A DNA stretch of 64,000 nucleotides from contig NZ_JAMBOL010000004.1 of the NCBI RefSeq assembly GCF_023715605.1, forward strand, positions 62,001 to 126,000, written 5' to 3'. Under the pieces are notes generated by a model. That model was not told the DNA's origin. It was given only the letters and a program-made list of their open reading frames with translations, and searched no databases. This document shows, in pieces, positions 41,924 to 50,684 of the stretch. The translations under genes and the position numbers were made by a program. How positions within the stretch are numbered: position 1 is the first letter of the stretch; every line of letters starts with the position of its first letter. The stretch comes from Halalkalibacter oceani (lineage in GTDB: Bacteria; Bacillota; Bacilli; Bacillales; Bacillaceae_D).

Positions 41924-42352
41924 ATGCCAAATCTAGATCAGCTCATGTCAAAAAATGTTGTTTCAGTCACCGGAGATCAAACGATCCAGGAAGCAGCGGC
42001 CTTAATGAAACAATACAATATCGGTTCTGTTCCTGTAGTGGAAAATGGTCAGCTGCAAGGAGTGATCACCGACCGCGATATTACGTTGCGTTCTACAGCG
42101 GAAGGCAATGCAACAAATGTGCCGGTGCGCGAATGTATGTCAACAAACTTAACCGTTGCCTCTCCTTCGATGGATGCGCATGAAGCCTCGGCTTTAATGG
42201 CTCAGCATCAAATTCGCCGTCTTCCTGTCGTCGATAACGGCCAATTAGTCGGTATGGTCGCGCTGGGAGACCTGGCAACAGAAGCGATTTATCAAAATGA
42301 AGCCGGCGAAGCGCTGTCGAATATTTCTGAGCATACTTCTCCTGAGCAGTAA
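41924..42352 (+). CDS. CBS-domain pair protein
   Basis: About 142 residues forming a single Bateman module: CBS1 (MSKNVVSVTGDQTIQEAAAL to GVITDRDITLR) and CBS2 (ECMSTNLTVASPSMDAHEA to LVGMVALGDLATEA). The GVITDRDI and VALGDLA stretches are the adenosine-nucleotide binding loops. Similar small Bacillus proteins (YhcV-like) have no fixed role and may sense ATP/AMP or c-di-AMP. I chose the ATG at 41924 with GGAGTGACC upstream. A bidirectional terminator follows. Confidence 0.88.
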   Translation: MPNLDQLMSKNVVSVTGDQTIQEAAALMKQYNIGSVPVVENGQLQGVITDRDITLRSTAEGNATNVPVRECMSTNLTVASPSMDAHEASALMAQHQIRRLPVVDNGQLVGMVALGDLATEAIYQNEAGEALSNISEHTSPEQ

Positions 42353-42403
42353 GACGATCCTACTGGAGCAATCCTGTGGAGAGGAAATTTTGCACATAGC
42401 TAT

Positions 42404-42441
42404 AAAGCAAGCAGGGAAACAGATTCTTTCCTGCTTGCTTT
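42404..42441. terminator. Bidirectional intrinsic terminator
   Basis: AAAGCAAGCAGG pairs with CCTGCTTGCTTT. It lies between the CBS gene and the convergent L,D-transpeptidase gene. Confidence 0.85.
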
Positions 42442-42476
42442 ATGCTAGTCAGCCCTTCAACTTTTCGCCCATTATG

Positions 42477-42974
42477 CTATGGCCTGATCAAAACCTTTGT
42501 TCCGATTGGAATCATTTGGGACAGTTCAATCACATCCTCGTTGAACATCCGAATACAGCCTTTTGACACGGCTTTCCCGATTGAAGAAGGATCGTTAGTG
42601 CCGTGAATACCGTAATGTTTTTTCGATAATGACATCCACATCGCTCCAAAGGGACCTCCCGGATTCGGCGCTTTATTAATAATGACATAATCTCCCGTCG
42701 GCGTTTCATTCAGCATTCTGCCAACCGCAATCGGATAGGTTTTAACCTCAGCACCATGCTGAAATAAGGTCAGTGTTCTGTTTAACAACGAGACTGAAAT
42801 AGAATAAGGCAATTGATCAGGGGCGGGCAACCCCGGAATAACGAGCGTCTGACCGACATATAGCGTATTTGGATCAGCAAGCTGATTTGCCTGCAGGAGG
42901 GTATTGAAGGCAATACGGTAATCCTCCGCAATCGAAAAAAGCGTTTCCCCCGGTTTGACAATATGCTTGTGCAT
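42477..42974 (-). CDS. LysM-YkuD L,D-transpeptidase
   Basis: About 165 residues. An N-terminal LysM repeat ([15 protein letters not shown] to [11 protein letters not shown]) binds peptidoglycan. The YkuD catalytic domain follows, with [20 protein letters not shown] (about residue 125), which carries the catalytic His and Cys. It makes 3-3 cross-links in peptidoglycan and is B. subtilis YkuD-like in size (164 aa), including the absence of a signal peptide as in the spore enzyme. I chose the ATG at 42974, nine bases after AAGGTGG; the earlier ATG overlaps that site. Confidence 0.93.
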   Translation of the reverse strand: MHKHIVKPGETLFSIAEDYRIAFNTLLQANQLADPNTLYVGQTLVIPGLPAPDQLPYSISVSLLNRTLTLFQHGAEVKTYPIAVGRMLNETPTGDYVIINKAPNPGGPFGAMWMSLSKKHYGIHGTNDPSSIGKAVSKGCIRMFNEDVIELSQMIPIGTKVLIRP

Positions 42975-43019
42975 GTAGGTCATCCCACCTTCCTCGCCTT
43001 TGGAATTACCATATGCACA

Positions 43020-44375
43020 TCAGTCCATTTTATGCTTACTCCCGTGTAAAGGAAGACTGACAGAAAATGTACTTCCCTGGTTGAGCCTGCTCTCCACGGT
43101 GATCTCTCCCCCCATTTCTTCTACTAGCCCTTTCGTCAAAGCAAGGCCCATCCCCTGCCCTTCTTTCTCATCATGATCAGCGCGGCCGGTAAGATGAAAG
43201 ATGTCTTCCAGTTTCTCCTCGGCAATGCCAAAACCACTATCTGTGATCATCAGCCGAAACTGATCCTCTTTTCGTTCCGTCTGAATCGTTAATGTTCCAT
43301 TCTTCTTATTAAACTTAATCCCATTTGTCAGCAGGTTCAGCAGGATCTGCATGAATTTCGTCCGGTCGACCTGTAAAAACAGCTCATGCTCTTCGTCCAT
43401 TTGCCGTATGATTTCAATATTTTTTTCCAACGCGAACGGATAGACAAACATGATACTGTCATCAATCACCTGAAAAACATTCACCTTCTCCCTCTTTTGA
43501 AGCTGTCCTGTTTTCCCTCTTTTCCTGCTCATCGCATTGAGTAGAAAAAGCATATGCTTTCCGGATTTGATAATTTTCTCGAGACGTTCCTGCTGCTTCC
43601 GATTGTTACGATCGGCTTCAAGCTGCATCAGTTGAGCATAACCGAGAATGCTGTTTAGCGGGATTTTTAATTCATGTGCCAATTGAACGGACAAGAGCGA
43701 CGCGTATTCAAACTCTTTCTCAAAAGCCGCCCTCGCCTTTGCCAACGTCAGCGCTTTGTGCTGCTGGATGCTCTTGCCGATAAACAAAAAGCTTCCTTCC
43801 CCTTTCCCTTTTAAGCAATAAACCGTAAAAAAGATCTCATATGTATCCCCTTGCCTGTTTTGTAAAGTGAGCACCGCTTCCGCCCATTGATGTTTCTGAC
43901 TTTCGTCTATCAGTGCGCTCGCTTTCTCACGCGATGAAGGAGCAACAAAAGCCGCTAATGTATGACTGGTGAGTCGCTTAATCGGAACGGCTGAAAAAGT
44001 AAGAAGGACGCGATTGGCCATCAGAATCGTTTCATTCTCATCACAAACAAAAATCCAAAATGAATCATCCTGTTCACCAGAGTTCTCCCGCTTTTTCCGC
44101 GACTGGTCCGTCTGTGGCGCTTTCCCATTCAGCCAATAGCCAAGCAGAAGCATCACGCCGGCGAGCAACGCATACTGAAAAACAAAACCCGTGTACAGAG
44201 CCGGTGATGTGGACAACGATCGTGCCAGACCTGAGAACGCAAAGGCGCCAAGTAAAACAATGATGACGATATAGACGAGTACATCCACCCTGTTCCACTT
44301 TTTGAACCCCTGATATAAATAGCCCAGTAACCACGCGAAACTAACTAAAATAAGCACAAAAAAAATCTCGTTCAT
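43020..44375 (-). CDS. Membrane histidine kinase with PAS-like sensor
   Basis: A 451-residue kinase. Three membrane helices lie in the first 85 residues with almost no extracellular loop. A PAS-like domain covers about 105-205 (FVCDENETILMANRVLL). The HisKA box LAHELKIPLNSILGYAQLM (phospho-His about 236) differs from the usual SHELRTP. The ATPase domain has NLLTNGIKFN, DSGFGIAEEK and GQGMGLALTKG. Such sensors respond to membrane or intracellular cues. The gene lies 12 bp after the receiver-like gene at 44388, itself followed upstream by the LytTR regulator gene, so they may form one signalling unit. Confidence 0.88.
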   Translation of the reverse strand: MNEIFFVLILVSFAWLLGYLYQGFKKWNRVDVLVYIVIIVLLGAFAFSGLARSLSTSPALYTGFVFQYALLAGVMLLLGYWLNGKAPQTDQSRKKRENSGEQDDSFWIFVCDENETILMANRVLLTFSAVPIKRLTSHTLAAFVAPSSREKASALIDESQKHQWAEAVLTLQNRQGDTYEIFFTVYCLKGKGEGSFLFIGKSIQQHKALTLAKARAAFEKEFEYASLLSVQLAHELKIPLNSILGYAQLMQLEADRNNRKQQERLEKIIKSGKHMLFLLNAMSRKRGKTGQLQKREKVNVFQVIDDSIMFVYPFALEKNIEIIRQMDEEHELFLQVDRTKFMQILLNLLTNGIKFNKKNGTLTIQTERKEDQFRLMITDSGFGIAEEKLEDIFHLTGRADHDEKEGQGMGLALTKGLVEEMGGEITVESRLNQGSTFSVSLPLHGSKHKMD

Positions 44376-44387
44376 CTCTTCTCACTT

Positions 44388-44795
44388 TCATGAAAAATAT
44401 CCGTTTTTTTGCGTTATTCGCTCTTTTAGACAGTGGTATACGACTTCTCGAAGCAGATGAATATCAAGAGGCTTGTCGACAAAATCAACATGTGGAAAAT
44501 CACGTAATTGTTCGCGGATATTCAAGTTTTGAAAAGCGGTGCAAATCGTAAAAGGCAGACAAAGTTGCTTATGCACCTTTGAAAACGTATGGACGCTTTC
44601 ATGATTAATAAAATCATAAATTAACAGTTCAACCGGTTTGCTTTTCAGTTTCGTTATGACCTGTTCATGACTTTCAACGACATCCAGGTTTGTAAATCCC
44701 CAATCTCTCAACACGGTTTCAAACAGGAGCTTATAACCGTTGTACTCCTGATAGATTAAAATCGTTTTCGTATATAGTGCTTCTTCCGTTATCAC
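44388..44795 (-). CDS. Receiver-like protein with incomplete acidic pocket
   Basis: About 135 residues with a CheY-like alternation of strands and helices. A phospho-acceptor-like Asp is in LLIYDFINH and the conserved Lys in VDFVDKPLDIH. The N-terminal acidic pair, needed for Mg2+, is missing (IYQEYN replaces the usual DD), so phosphorylation is doubtful. No output domain follows. It may act as a pseudo-receiver or adaptor for the kinase encoded immediately downstream. I chose the GTG at 44795, preceded by AAGGGAG and AAGGA; an open frame extends upstream without a ribosome site. Confidence 0.7.
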   Translation of the reverse strand: MITEEALYTKTILIYQEYNGYKLLFETVLRDWGFTNLDVVESHEQVITKLKSKPVELLIYDFINHESVHTFSKVHKQLCLPFTICTAFQNLNIREQLRDFPHVDFVDKPLDIHLLREVVYHCLKERITQKNGYFS

Positions 44796-44996
44796 CCAGT
44801 CCTTAACTCCCTTTTTGACTAAAATGCGTATGTTGAAAATTTTACCTTTTCGGACCCTTTCCTGTCTAATAGATACAGCACCCAAGTAGTCCGTTTTATG
44901 TACCCCATACGAAAACAAAGGAAGTAGTTAGTAAGTGATTGAACCCTTTCACAACCTTTCAGGAAACAAAGGGTGAGACAAGACTGACCATGACCA

Positions 44997-45037
44997 AGGG
45001 GCTGGGCAAAAGGTGAAAAACAACCTTTGTCCCGTTC
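44997..45037 (-). terminator. Terminator hairpin, GGGCAAAAGG family (imperfect)
   Basis: GGGCTGGGCAAAAGG and CCTTTGTCCCGTTCCC pair with a few mismatches. It lies just past the LytTR regulator stop (45047), between it and the receiver-like gene. Confidence 0.6.
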
Positions 45038-45046
45038 CCTGCAACG

Positions 45047-45766
45047 TTAGCGAAGTAATTTTTGATGAGTCGTATGAATCCGGTGCTTTGAGATGTGAGC
45101 CGCTTTATCATAATCGAGAAAATAGGCTAAGTACGTTCTTCCTGAGGATTCGATATGCGAGATTTTATTTATATTGATAATATAGGAACGATGAGATTGA
45201 TAAAAGGAGGAAGTAAGCTTTTTTTCCAGTGAATCCAATGTCTCCAATGTGACATAGGTTTTGTCTTTCGTATGAACAAGTGCTTCTTTGCCATTTTTTT
45301 CAATAAATAAAATGTCGTTAATAGGAACATAATAAGTCAGCTTTTTATTTTTTATAATCATTCGCTGTGAATCATTTCTATTGTTATTGGCCAACTCTTT
45401 CCTCTCTCTTACTTTTGCCAGTGCTTTATACAGACGTCCGGCCTCGACCGGCTTCACAATATAATCCGTCGCAGAAATCGTAAACGCTTCCACCGCGTAA
45501 TCATCATAGCCTGTAATAAAAATAAATCTCAGCTGCGGAACGTATTCAAGACAAATCTTTATTGCTTCCATCCCATTAAGCTTCGGCATCCGAATATCGA
45601 TCAAAACGGCGTCCACATCTCTATGAGATAAAACCTGTTCCACTACTTCTTTTCCATCAACTGCTTCTGCTACAACCGTAACATCAGGCAAATGATTGAT
45701 AAACTCAATAAGGATTTCGCGTGAATCCGCATGATCATCAGCTACAATTACCTTTAAATTCTCCAT
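45047..45766 (-). CDS. LytTR-family response regulator
   Basis: About 239 residues. The receiver has ADDHADSRE, LIDIRMPKLNG (Asp about residue 58) and YIVKPVEAG (Lys about 107). The output is a LytTR DNA-binding domain: NDILFIEKNGKEALVHTKDK, FYQSHRSYIININKI, and SSGRTYLAYF. LytTR regulators bind direct repeats and often control cell wall, transport or autolysis genes. I chose the ATG at 45766 after AGAAGGGG. It is divergent from the GAF kinase gene at 45942 with 175 bp between, so the two likely form a kinase/regulator pair. Confidence 0.92.
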   Translation of the reverse strand: MENLKVIVADDHADSREILIEFINHLPDVTVVAEAVDGKEVVEQVLSHRDVDAVLIDIRMPKLNGMEAIKICLEYVPQLRFIFITGYDDYAVEAFTISATDYIVKPVEAGRLYKALAKVRERKELANNNRNDSQRMIIKNKKLTYYVPINDILFIEKNGKEALVHTKDKTYVTLETLDSLEKKLTSSFYQSHRSYIININKISHIESSGRTYLAYFLDYDKAAHISKHRIHTTHQKLLR

Positions 45767-45941
45767 CTTACCCCTTCTTTTCATTATATTTCTCAGAAGA
45801 CTGCCATGATGAAACAGGTTAACCAGTTTACTACTGTGCTTATAGCCTTTACTCTCAATAATGTAACATTACTGGTAGAAAAAACAACTATGATCCTTAA
45901 TATTTATATTGTAGAATAGGGGCACAATGGAGGTGGACTCA

Positions 45942-47570
45942 ATGATGATGCCCCCTACGACACTTTCCCCGCTCCACTCTGAACACGTATACATGATCGT
46001 CGATCACAATTGGCAGATTACGGATCTCAGTCCATCGGAAACCAGATTTAGCAGCACTGCCCTCAAAAAAGCGACGATCGGAGACAGCTTCTGGGATACC
46101 CTTCCCCCGGCTTTTTCAGAACAATTGCAGAAAAAGCTTTGGACCGTTGCTCAAAGAAAGCAGCCGTTCCACTTTGTTGAAAAGCTGGAGGACGAAAAGA
46201 GCTTGCTTCATGTTGAAATGTCCTTCTGTATAAATCATACTATTATTCTGTTAAAAGATAAAACATGTGAGATTGAAATAGAAGAAGCGTTAGACGCCCA
46301 TATTAAGGAATTGACCGTGCTCACGGAAACGAGTCATGATTTAATTTTGCAGGAAAAACCACAGCAGCTGTTCGATACGTTATTTGCGCACCTTTCCCGT
46401 TATTTAGACCTTGATGTTTATTTTAATTACCGATACAGCGAGAGCGGAAAAGAGCTTCATTTAATGAATTATACCGGTATTTCCGCCGATATCGCCGCCC
46501 GACTTCATTCCCTTCAGCTTGGAGAAGCGATCTGTGGGAAAGTGGCAGCGGACAAGCAAAAGCGGATAGCCGAACATATCATAACAAACGACGATCCAAG
46601 TACAAAACTGATTCGCTCGCTCGGCATAAAAGCCTATGTCTGTCATCCGCTCATTTCGAATAATCGTCTGCTCGGCACTCTTTCGTTCGGCTCAAAGCGG
46701 CGCTCGACATTTACCGAAAGTGAGCTGCTGCTGATTGATAAAGTGTGCAGACAGGTTGCAGCAATGATGGAACGGCTTTTTTTCATAATCGAGCTGAAAG
46801 AAAAAAACAATGAGCTTGTCAGCAGTAACGAACTGTTGCTTCAAGCGAAGCAGGAAGCTGAGAAAGCGCACAAAGCGAAGACTGATTTTCTCTCGATGAT
46901 GAGCCATGAACTGCGCACTCCATTGAACTCCATTCTTGGCTTTTCACAAATTTTGTTACTCGACAAAAAACAGGAGCTGACAGAACACCAGGTTACGAGC
47001 CTTACAAAGATTGTTCATGCCAGTCGACACTTACTCACTTTAATTAACCAGATTTTAGAGCTTGTCCGGATCGAAGCGGGAAAACCGGCGATGACGCTTG
47101 AAAAAATAAGCGCCCATGAAGCCGTCACAAGCTGTATCAAGTTACTAGCACCATTTGCCGAAAGCAAGTATATCCTTATCCATCATTACGCTACGGCAAA
47201 ACAGGTTCCCGCCATCAAAGCAGATAAAATAAGGTTTAATCAGGTCATTCTTAACCTGCTTTCAAATGCGATTAAATACAATTATGAAGAGGGACAGGTG
47301 AGCATCAGCTATTCAGTTCAATCCGATCATCTCACAATTACGATTGCTGATACTGGTTTTGGACTTTCACAGGAAGATCAGGCGCAGATGTTTAAGGCGT
47401 TTTACCGTTCTCCGGCGCATGCTTCTCATGTTGAAGGCTCCGGAATCGGACTCACACTCGTTCAACAATTGCTGACTGAGATGGGAGGTTCGATCAGCTT
47501 TCAAACGGCTGACGGAATCGGCAGTAAATTTTCGGTCAAAATCCCTCTTTATCGGCCGGAAAAAGAATAA
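45942..47570 (+). CDS. Cytoplasmic PAS-GAF histidine kinase
   Basis: About 542 residues with no membrane helix. An N-terminal PAS-like region (VDHNWQITDLSP) is followed by a GAF domain (about 130-285, FDTLFAHLSRYLDLDVYFNY to LLGTLSFGSKRR), a coiled coil, a HisKA box SHELRTPLNSILGFSQIL (about 325) and an ATPase domain with NLLSNAIKYN, DTGFGLSQED and GSGIGLTLVQQ. GAF domains sense small molecules, redox or light; no chromophore Cys is evident. I chose the ATG at 45942, after GGAGGTGG; two further ATGs follow directly. Divergent from the LytTR regulator gene. Confidence 0.9.
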   Translation: MMMPPTTLSPLHSEHVYMIVDHNWQITDLSPSETRFSSTALKKATIGDSFWDTLPPAFSEQLQKKLWTVAQRKQPFHFVEKLEDEKSLLHVEMSFCINHTIILLKDKTCEIEIEEALDAHIKELTVLTETSHDLILQEKPQQLFDTLFAHLSRYLDLDVYFNYRYSESGKELHLMNYTGISADIAARLHSLQLGEAICGKVAADKQKRIAEHIITNDDPSTKLIRSLGIKAYVCHPLISNNRLLGTLSFGSKRRSTFTESELLLIDKVCRQVAAMMERLFFIIELKEKNNELVSSNELLLQAKQEAEKAHKAKTDFLSMMSHELRTPLNSILGFSQILLLDKKQELTEHQVTSLTKIVHASRHLLTLINQILELVRIEAGKPAMTLEKISAHEAVTSCIKLLAPFAESKYILIHHYATAKQVPAIKADKIRFNQVILNLLSNAIKYNYEEGQVSISYSVQSDHLTITIADTGFGLSQEDQAQMFKAFYRSPAHASHVEGSGIGLTLVQQLLTEMGGSISFQTADGIGSKFSVKIPLYRPEKE

Positions 47571-47573
47571 AAA

Positions 47574-47616
47574 GAGGCTGCTGAAAAAGTGAACATCGTC
47601 CTTTTTCAGCAGCTTC
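47574..47616. terminator. Solo terminal hairpin of repeat A, acting as terminator
   Basis: GCTGCTGAAAAAG pairs perfectly with CTTTTTCAGCAGC. It lies between the convergent kinase and ypcP genes. The sequence equals the right end of repeat A, without the rest of the element. Confidence 0.8.
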
Positions 47617-47626
47617 TTCCATCTCG

Positions 47627-48496
47627 CTAGCCGGTAATAAGCCGCTCGAGATTTTTCAGCTCCAACTCAGCGAATTTTGCCCGCATTCGTTCATGATCAA
47701 TTTGATAAAGGGCATCCTCCAAGGAGCAGTCCACCTCAACTTGACAATGGATTTGGGCCAGTTTGCGGCAAAGGTGAAGCATCTCCTTCTCTTCCTGGAT
47801 TTTACGTTGCTGAGCCGGCGTTAACGCCTCGACGTTGGCCAGCACACCTTCAATAGATTGATAGGTTTGCAGCAGCTTCAGTGCTGTTTTTTCCCCAATT
47901 CCTTTTACTCCGGGATAGTTATCGCTGCTATCACCCATAAATGCTTTTAAATCGACCATCTGATGGGGGTGGATCGCTTTTTCCGCGAAAAAACTTTCTC
48001 GATTATAAACCTGATAATGGCCAATCCCTTTTTTTAACAAAATCACCGAAATGTTGTCTGCGATTAATTGCAGAATATCCTGATCGCCGGTTAAAATCAT
48101 GACTTCCGCCTCTTCCGCGTACTTTTGCGCCAATGTGCCGATGCAATCATCTGCTTCATAATTCGGCAGGCCGACGTTCGGAATCGAAAGCTCTTCAACT
48201 ACTTCTTTTGCTAAATCAAACTGCGGAATAAGCTCAACCGGCGGCTCGCCCCGGTTCGCTTTATAAGCAGGGTAAATGTCATTGCGGAAGGTTTGACTGC
48301 CCATATCCCAGCAGCAAATCACATGGGTCGGTTCAAATCTGTTCGTCGCCGAGAACAAATGCTTGACAAAGCCGTGAATCGCATTCGTCGGTATCCCCTT
48401 GCTGTTTACCATATAATAGCCGCTCATCGCCGTGGCATAAAAAGAACGGAACAGTAACGCCATTCCGTCGACGAGCATCACTTTTTTATTCGTCAA
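47627..48496 (-). CDS. ypcP: 5'-3' exonuclease/flap endonuclease (YpcP-like)
   Basis: A 289-residue PolA-type 5'-nuclease without polymerase. Metal-site motifs: MLVDGMALLFRSFYA, NYEADDCIGTLA (about residue 115), ILTGDQDILQLI (about 138) and FMGDSSDNYPGVKGIGEKTA (about 185, the helix-hairpin-helix). It removes RNA primers and flaps; in B. subtilis YpcP is a second flap nuclease besides PolA. The start is TTG with AAGGAGGGAAG upstream. An extended -10 (48526-48534) precedes it. Confidence 0.93.
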   Translation of the reverse strand: MTNKKVMLVDGMALLFRSFYATAMSGYYMVNSKGIPTNAIHGFVKHLFSATNRFEPTHVICCWDMGSQTFRNDIYPAYKANRGEPPVELIPQFDLAKEVVEELSIPNVGLPNYEADDCIGTLAQKYAEEAEVMILTGDQDILQLIADNISVILLKKGIGHYQVYNRESFFAEKAIHPHQMVDLKAFMGDSSDNYPGVKGIGEKTALKLLQTYQSIEGVLANVEALTPAQQRKIQEEKEMLHLCRKLAQIHCQVEVDCSLEDALYQIDHERMRAKFAELELKNLERLITG

Positions 48497-48525
48497 TTGC
48501 TTCCCTCCTTGCTCAAGTACCCTCT

Positions 48526-48534
48526 ATTATACCA
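48526..48534 (-). promoter_or_regulatory. Extended -10 element of ypcP
   Basis: On the minus strand TGGTATAAT matches TGnTATAAT, 30-38 bp before the TTG start. Confidence 0.5.
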
Positions 48535-48535
48535 C

Positions 48536-48574
48536 AAAAGCCCGGGGAGCGATTTACGCTCCTCTCTCCGGGCT
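48536..48574 (-). terminator. Intrinsic terminator of the alcohol dehydrogenase gene
   Basis: AGCCCGG...CCGGGCT with inner GGAGCG/CGCTCC pairs, then TTTT on the minus strand. Confidence 0.75.
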
Positions 48575-48593
48575 GGCTGGCCGGCAAAGCGAT

Positions 48594-49727
48594 CTAAGGC
48601 TTCAACACAACCTTCAGACAATCATCGGTCCGGTTATTAAATTTCTCATAGCCTTCCGCGGCCCGTTCAAGCGGGAGGGAATGGGTAATGATCGAGGAAG
48701 GGTTGAGCTGGTTTTTCGTAATCAGGTTGTAAATGTCCGGCATAAAATGACGGGCCGGTGCCTGTCCCATTTTCAGCGTAATGTTTCTTGTGAAAAATGG
48801 ACCTAAGGGGAACATGTTATACAGTCCGCCATAAACGCCGGTAATTTGGACCGTTCCGCCTTTGCGGACTGCTTTTGTCGATATTTGGATCGGACCGAGT
48901 GTTCCCCCTTGCAGCTTCATCTTCTGTTCAATGAATTCCAGCGGTGACTTCTTGCCATCCATTCCGACACAGTCGATGACAACATCCGCGCCGCCTTTCG
49001 TCGTTTCCTTTAACACTTCCCCCATGTCTTCATGCTTCGTAAAATCAAAAACCTCGACCTTGTTGACTTTTCTGGCGAACTCAAGCCGGTACGGAATATA
49101 ATCGACTGCAATTACCCGCTTTGCTCCTTGAAGCCAGGCAAACTGCTGGGCAAACATCCCGACCGGCCCGCAGCCTAATACGATTACCGTGTCTCCTTTT
49201 TTCACGCCGGCATTGACGACGCTCCAGTAGGCCGTCGGCAGGACATCGGATAAAAACAACAACTGCTCATCTTCAAGCTCACAATCATCTGGTACACGGA
49301 AAGGCGTAAAATTGCCAAACGGCACCCGTAAATATTCAGCCTGCCCGCCTGGATGATTGCCGAATTTTTCGGAATAACCAAAATAACCGCCAGAATCATA
49401 ATGAGGATTGGCATTATCACATTGGCTCTCCAGCTTATGATCGCAATAGATACAGCGTCCGCACGCAACAGTAAACGGAATGACGACCCGGTCCCCTTTT
49501 TTGACACTTGTTACCGCGGGGCCCACCTCTTCAACGATTCCCATTGGCTCATGGCCGATCACATATCCGATCGGCAGCGGGAAGTTTCCCTGGTATAAGT
49601 GAAGATCGGAGCCGCATATTGCCGTCGAAGTAATTTTGACAATGACATCTTCCGGGTCTTGAATATCGGGTGTTTTCACTTCTTTTACTTGCACGACATA
49701 TTTTCCTTGATACGTGACGGCTTTCAT
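48594..49727 (-). CDS. Zinc-dependent alcohol dehydrogenase (formaldehyde dehydrogenase-like, COG1063)
   Basis: A 377-residue medium-chain dehydrogenase with both zinc sites. Catalytic zinc: Cys in AICGSDLHLY (about residue 38) and GHE (about 59). Structural zinc: CGRCIYCDHKLESQC (about 89-103). The NAD motif is VLGCGPVGMFAQQFA (about 185), with an Asp in AVDYIPYR for NAD specificity. The long insert after the structural zinc (YFGYSEKFGNHPGGQAEYLRV) and length match glutathione-independent formaldehyde dehydrogenase-like enzymes common in Bacilli. The natural substrate is not certain. Confidence 0.9.
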   Translation of the reverse strand: MKAVTYQGKYVVQVKEVKTPDIQDPEDVIVKITSTAICGSDLHLYQGNFPLPIGYVIGHEPMGIVEEVGPAVTSVKKGDRVVIPFTVACGRCIYCDHKLESQCDNANPHYDSGGYFGYSEKFGNHPGGQAEYLRVPFGNFTPFRVPDDCELEDEQLLFLSDVLPTAYWSVVNAGVKKGDTVIVLGCGPVGMFAQQFAWLQGAKRVIAVDYIPYRLEFARKVNKVEVFDFTKHEDMGEVLKETTKGGADVVIDCVGMDGKKSPLEFIEQKMKLQGGTLGPIQISTKAVRKGGTVQITGVYGGLYNMFPLGPFFTRNITLKMGQAPARHFMPDIYNLITKNQLNPSSIITHSLPLERAAEGYEKFNNRTDDCLKVVLKP

Positions 49728-49797
49728 ATCATCATCCCTTACTCATTTGTTTTTTGTTAGTATCTTGAGAAAGGGATCAGAATATACGTGCCTGTTT

Positions 49798-50511
49798 TTA
49801 CTGTAAATTCTCAACTTCAACCTGAAGAACGGTTTTCAACGATTTTAAAGCGTAAAAGACATCGGTCGTGTACGTTTTTTTATCGGTGACAATTAAGCAA
49901 TTGATGACGATATCATTCACTTCCTCTTTGACTTTGACCCGCCTGATCCCAAAACCGAGATGTTTCATATCTTTCAGCAGCTCAGTCAAGTCCGTCTCTT
50001 TTTCAACGTATAATTTCGCGCGGATTTCAATTTCGTGCAGCTTCTTTGGCCCAATCCATTCAAACAGATCAGGAATAATTCGGACACCAAGAAACATAAA
50101 AATAAGACCAAGAATTCCCTCGGTATAAAAACCGACACCAAACGTAATCCCGAGACCGGCTGAAGCAAGAACAAGAGCAGCGGTTGTCAAGCCGGAAATC
50201 GCATCATTATTTCTTCTTAAGATCACTCCCGCACCAAGAAAACCGATCCCGCTGATCACATAGGACGGAATTCGGCCAGGGTCCATCGGGCGCGAATAGG
50301 CTTCCGAAAACAAAAAAGCTGACTCATAAGAGACAATCGTCAGCAGACAGGCCGTCACGGAGACAATTAAACAAGTCTTCAAGCCAAGCGGCTTTCCTTT
50401 CAGCTCTCGTTCCAGCCCAATAATAAGACCGCCTAATGCGGCAAGACTGATTTTCAATAATAAATCGTATTTCATCATTTCGGCTATGATGACTTCAACA
50501 ATATCCTCCAT
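49798..50511 (-). CDS. MgtC/SapB-family membrane protein
   Basis: A 237-residue protein. Five N-terminal helices carry the MgtC signature: LAALGGLIIGLERELKGKP (about residue 22), SYVISGIGFLGAGVILRR (about 82) with GLTTAALVLASAGLGI (about 106). The C-terminal cytosolic ACT-like domain is residues 150-235. MgtC-type proteins modulate ATP synthase or magnesium homeostasis; the Bacillus homologues are less studied. GGAGGTTGCGGG precedes the ATG. No magnesium leader or riboswitch is evident in the short upstream region. Confidence 0.9.
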   Translation of the reverse strand: MEDIVEVIIAEMMKYDLLLKISLAALGGLIIGLERELKGKPLGLKTCLIVSVTACLLTIVSYESAFLFSEAYSRPMDPGRIPSYVISGIGFLGAGVILRRNNDAISGLTTAALVLASAGLGITFGVGFYTEGILGLIFMFLGVRIIPDLFEWIGPKKLHEIEIRAKLYVEKETDLTELLKDMKHLGFGIRRVKVKEEVNDIVINCLIVTDKKTYTTDVFYALKSLKTVLQVEVENLQ

Positions 50512-50621
50512 CCCGCAACCTCCTTTCCCGTTCTATACCCGTAAAGGCGCCTTTTCATTCCTTCTCTCTTTCTTAGCATATAGCCGTTCGCCGTCATTTA
50601 TGATTTTGCTGAAAACAAGTA

Positions 50622-50662
50622 TAAAAAAGTTGTTCAAACGGTACATTAACCATTTGAACAAC
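50622..50662 (-). terminator. Intrinsic terminator of the HAD gene
   Basis: GTTGTTCAAA.GGT pairs with ACC.TTTGAACAAC and is followed by TTTTTT on the minus strand. Confidence 0.85.
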
Positions 50663-50684
50663 CTGTACTTTATTATTGAGCCTG

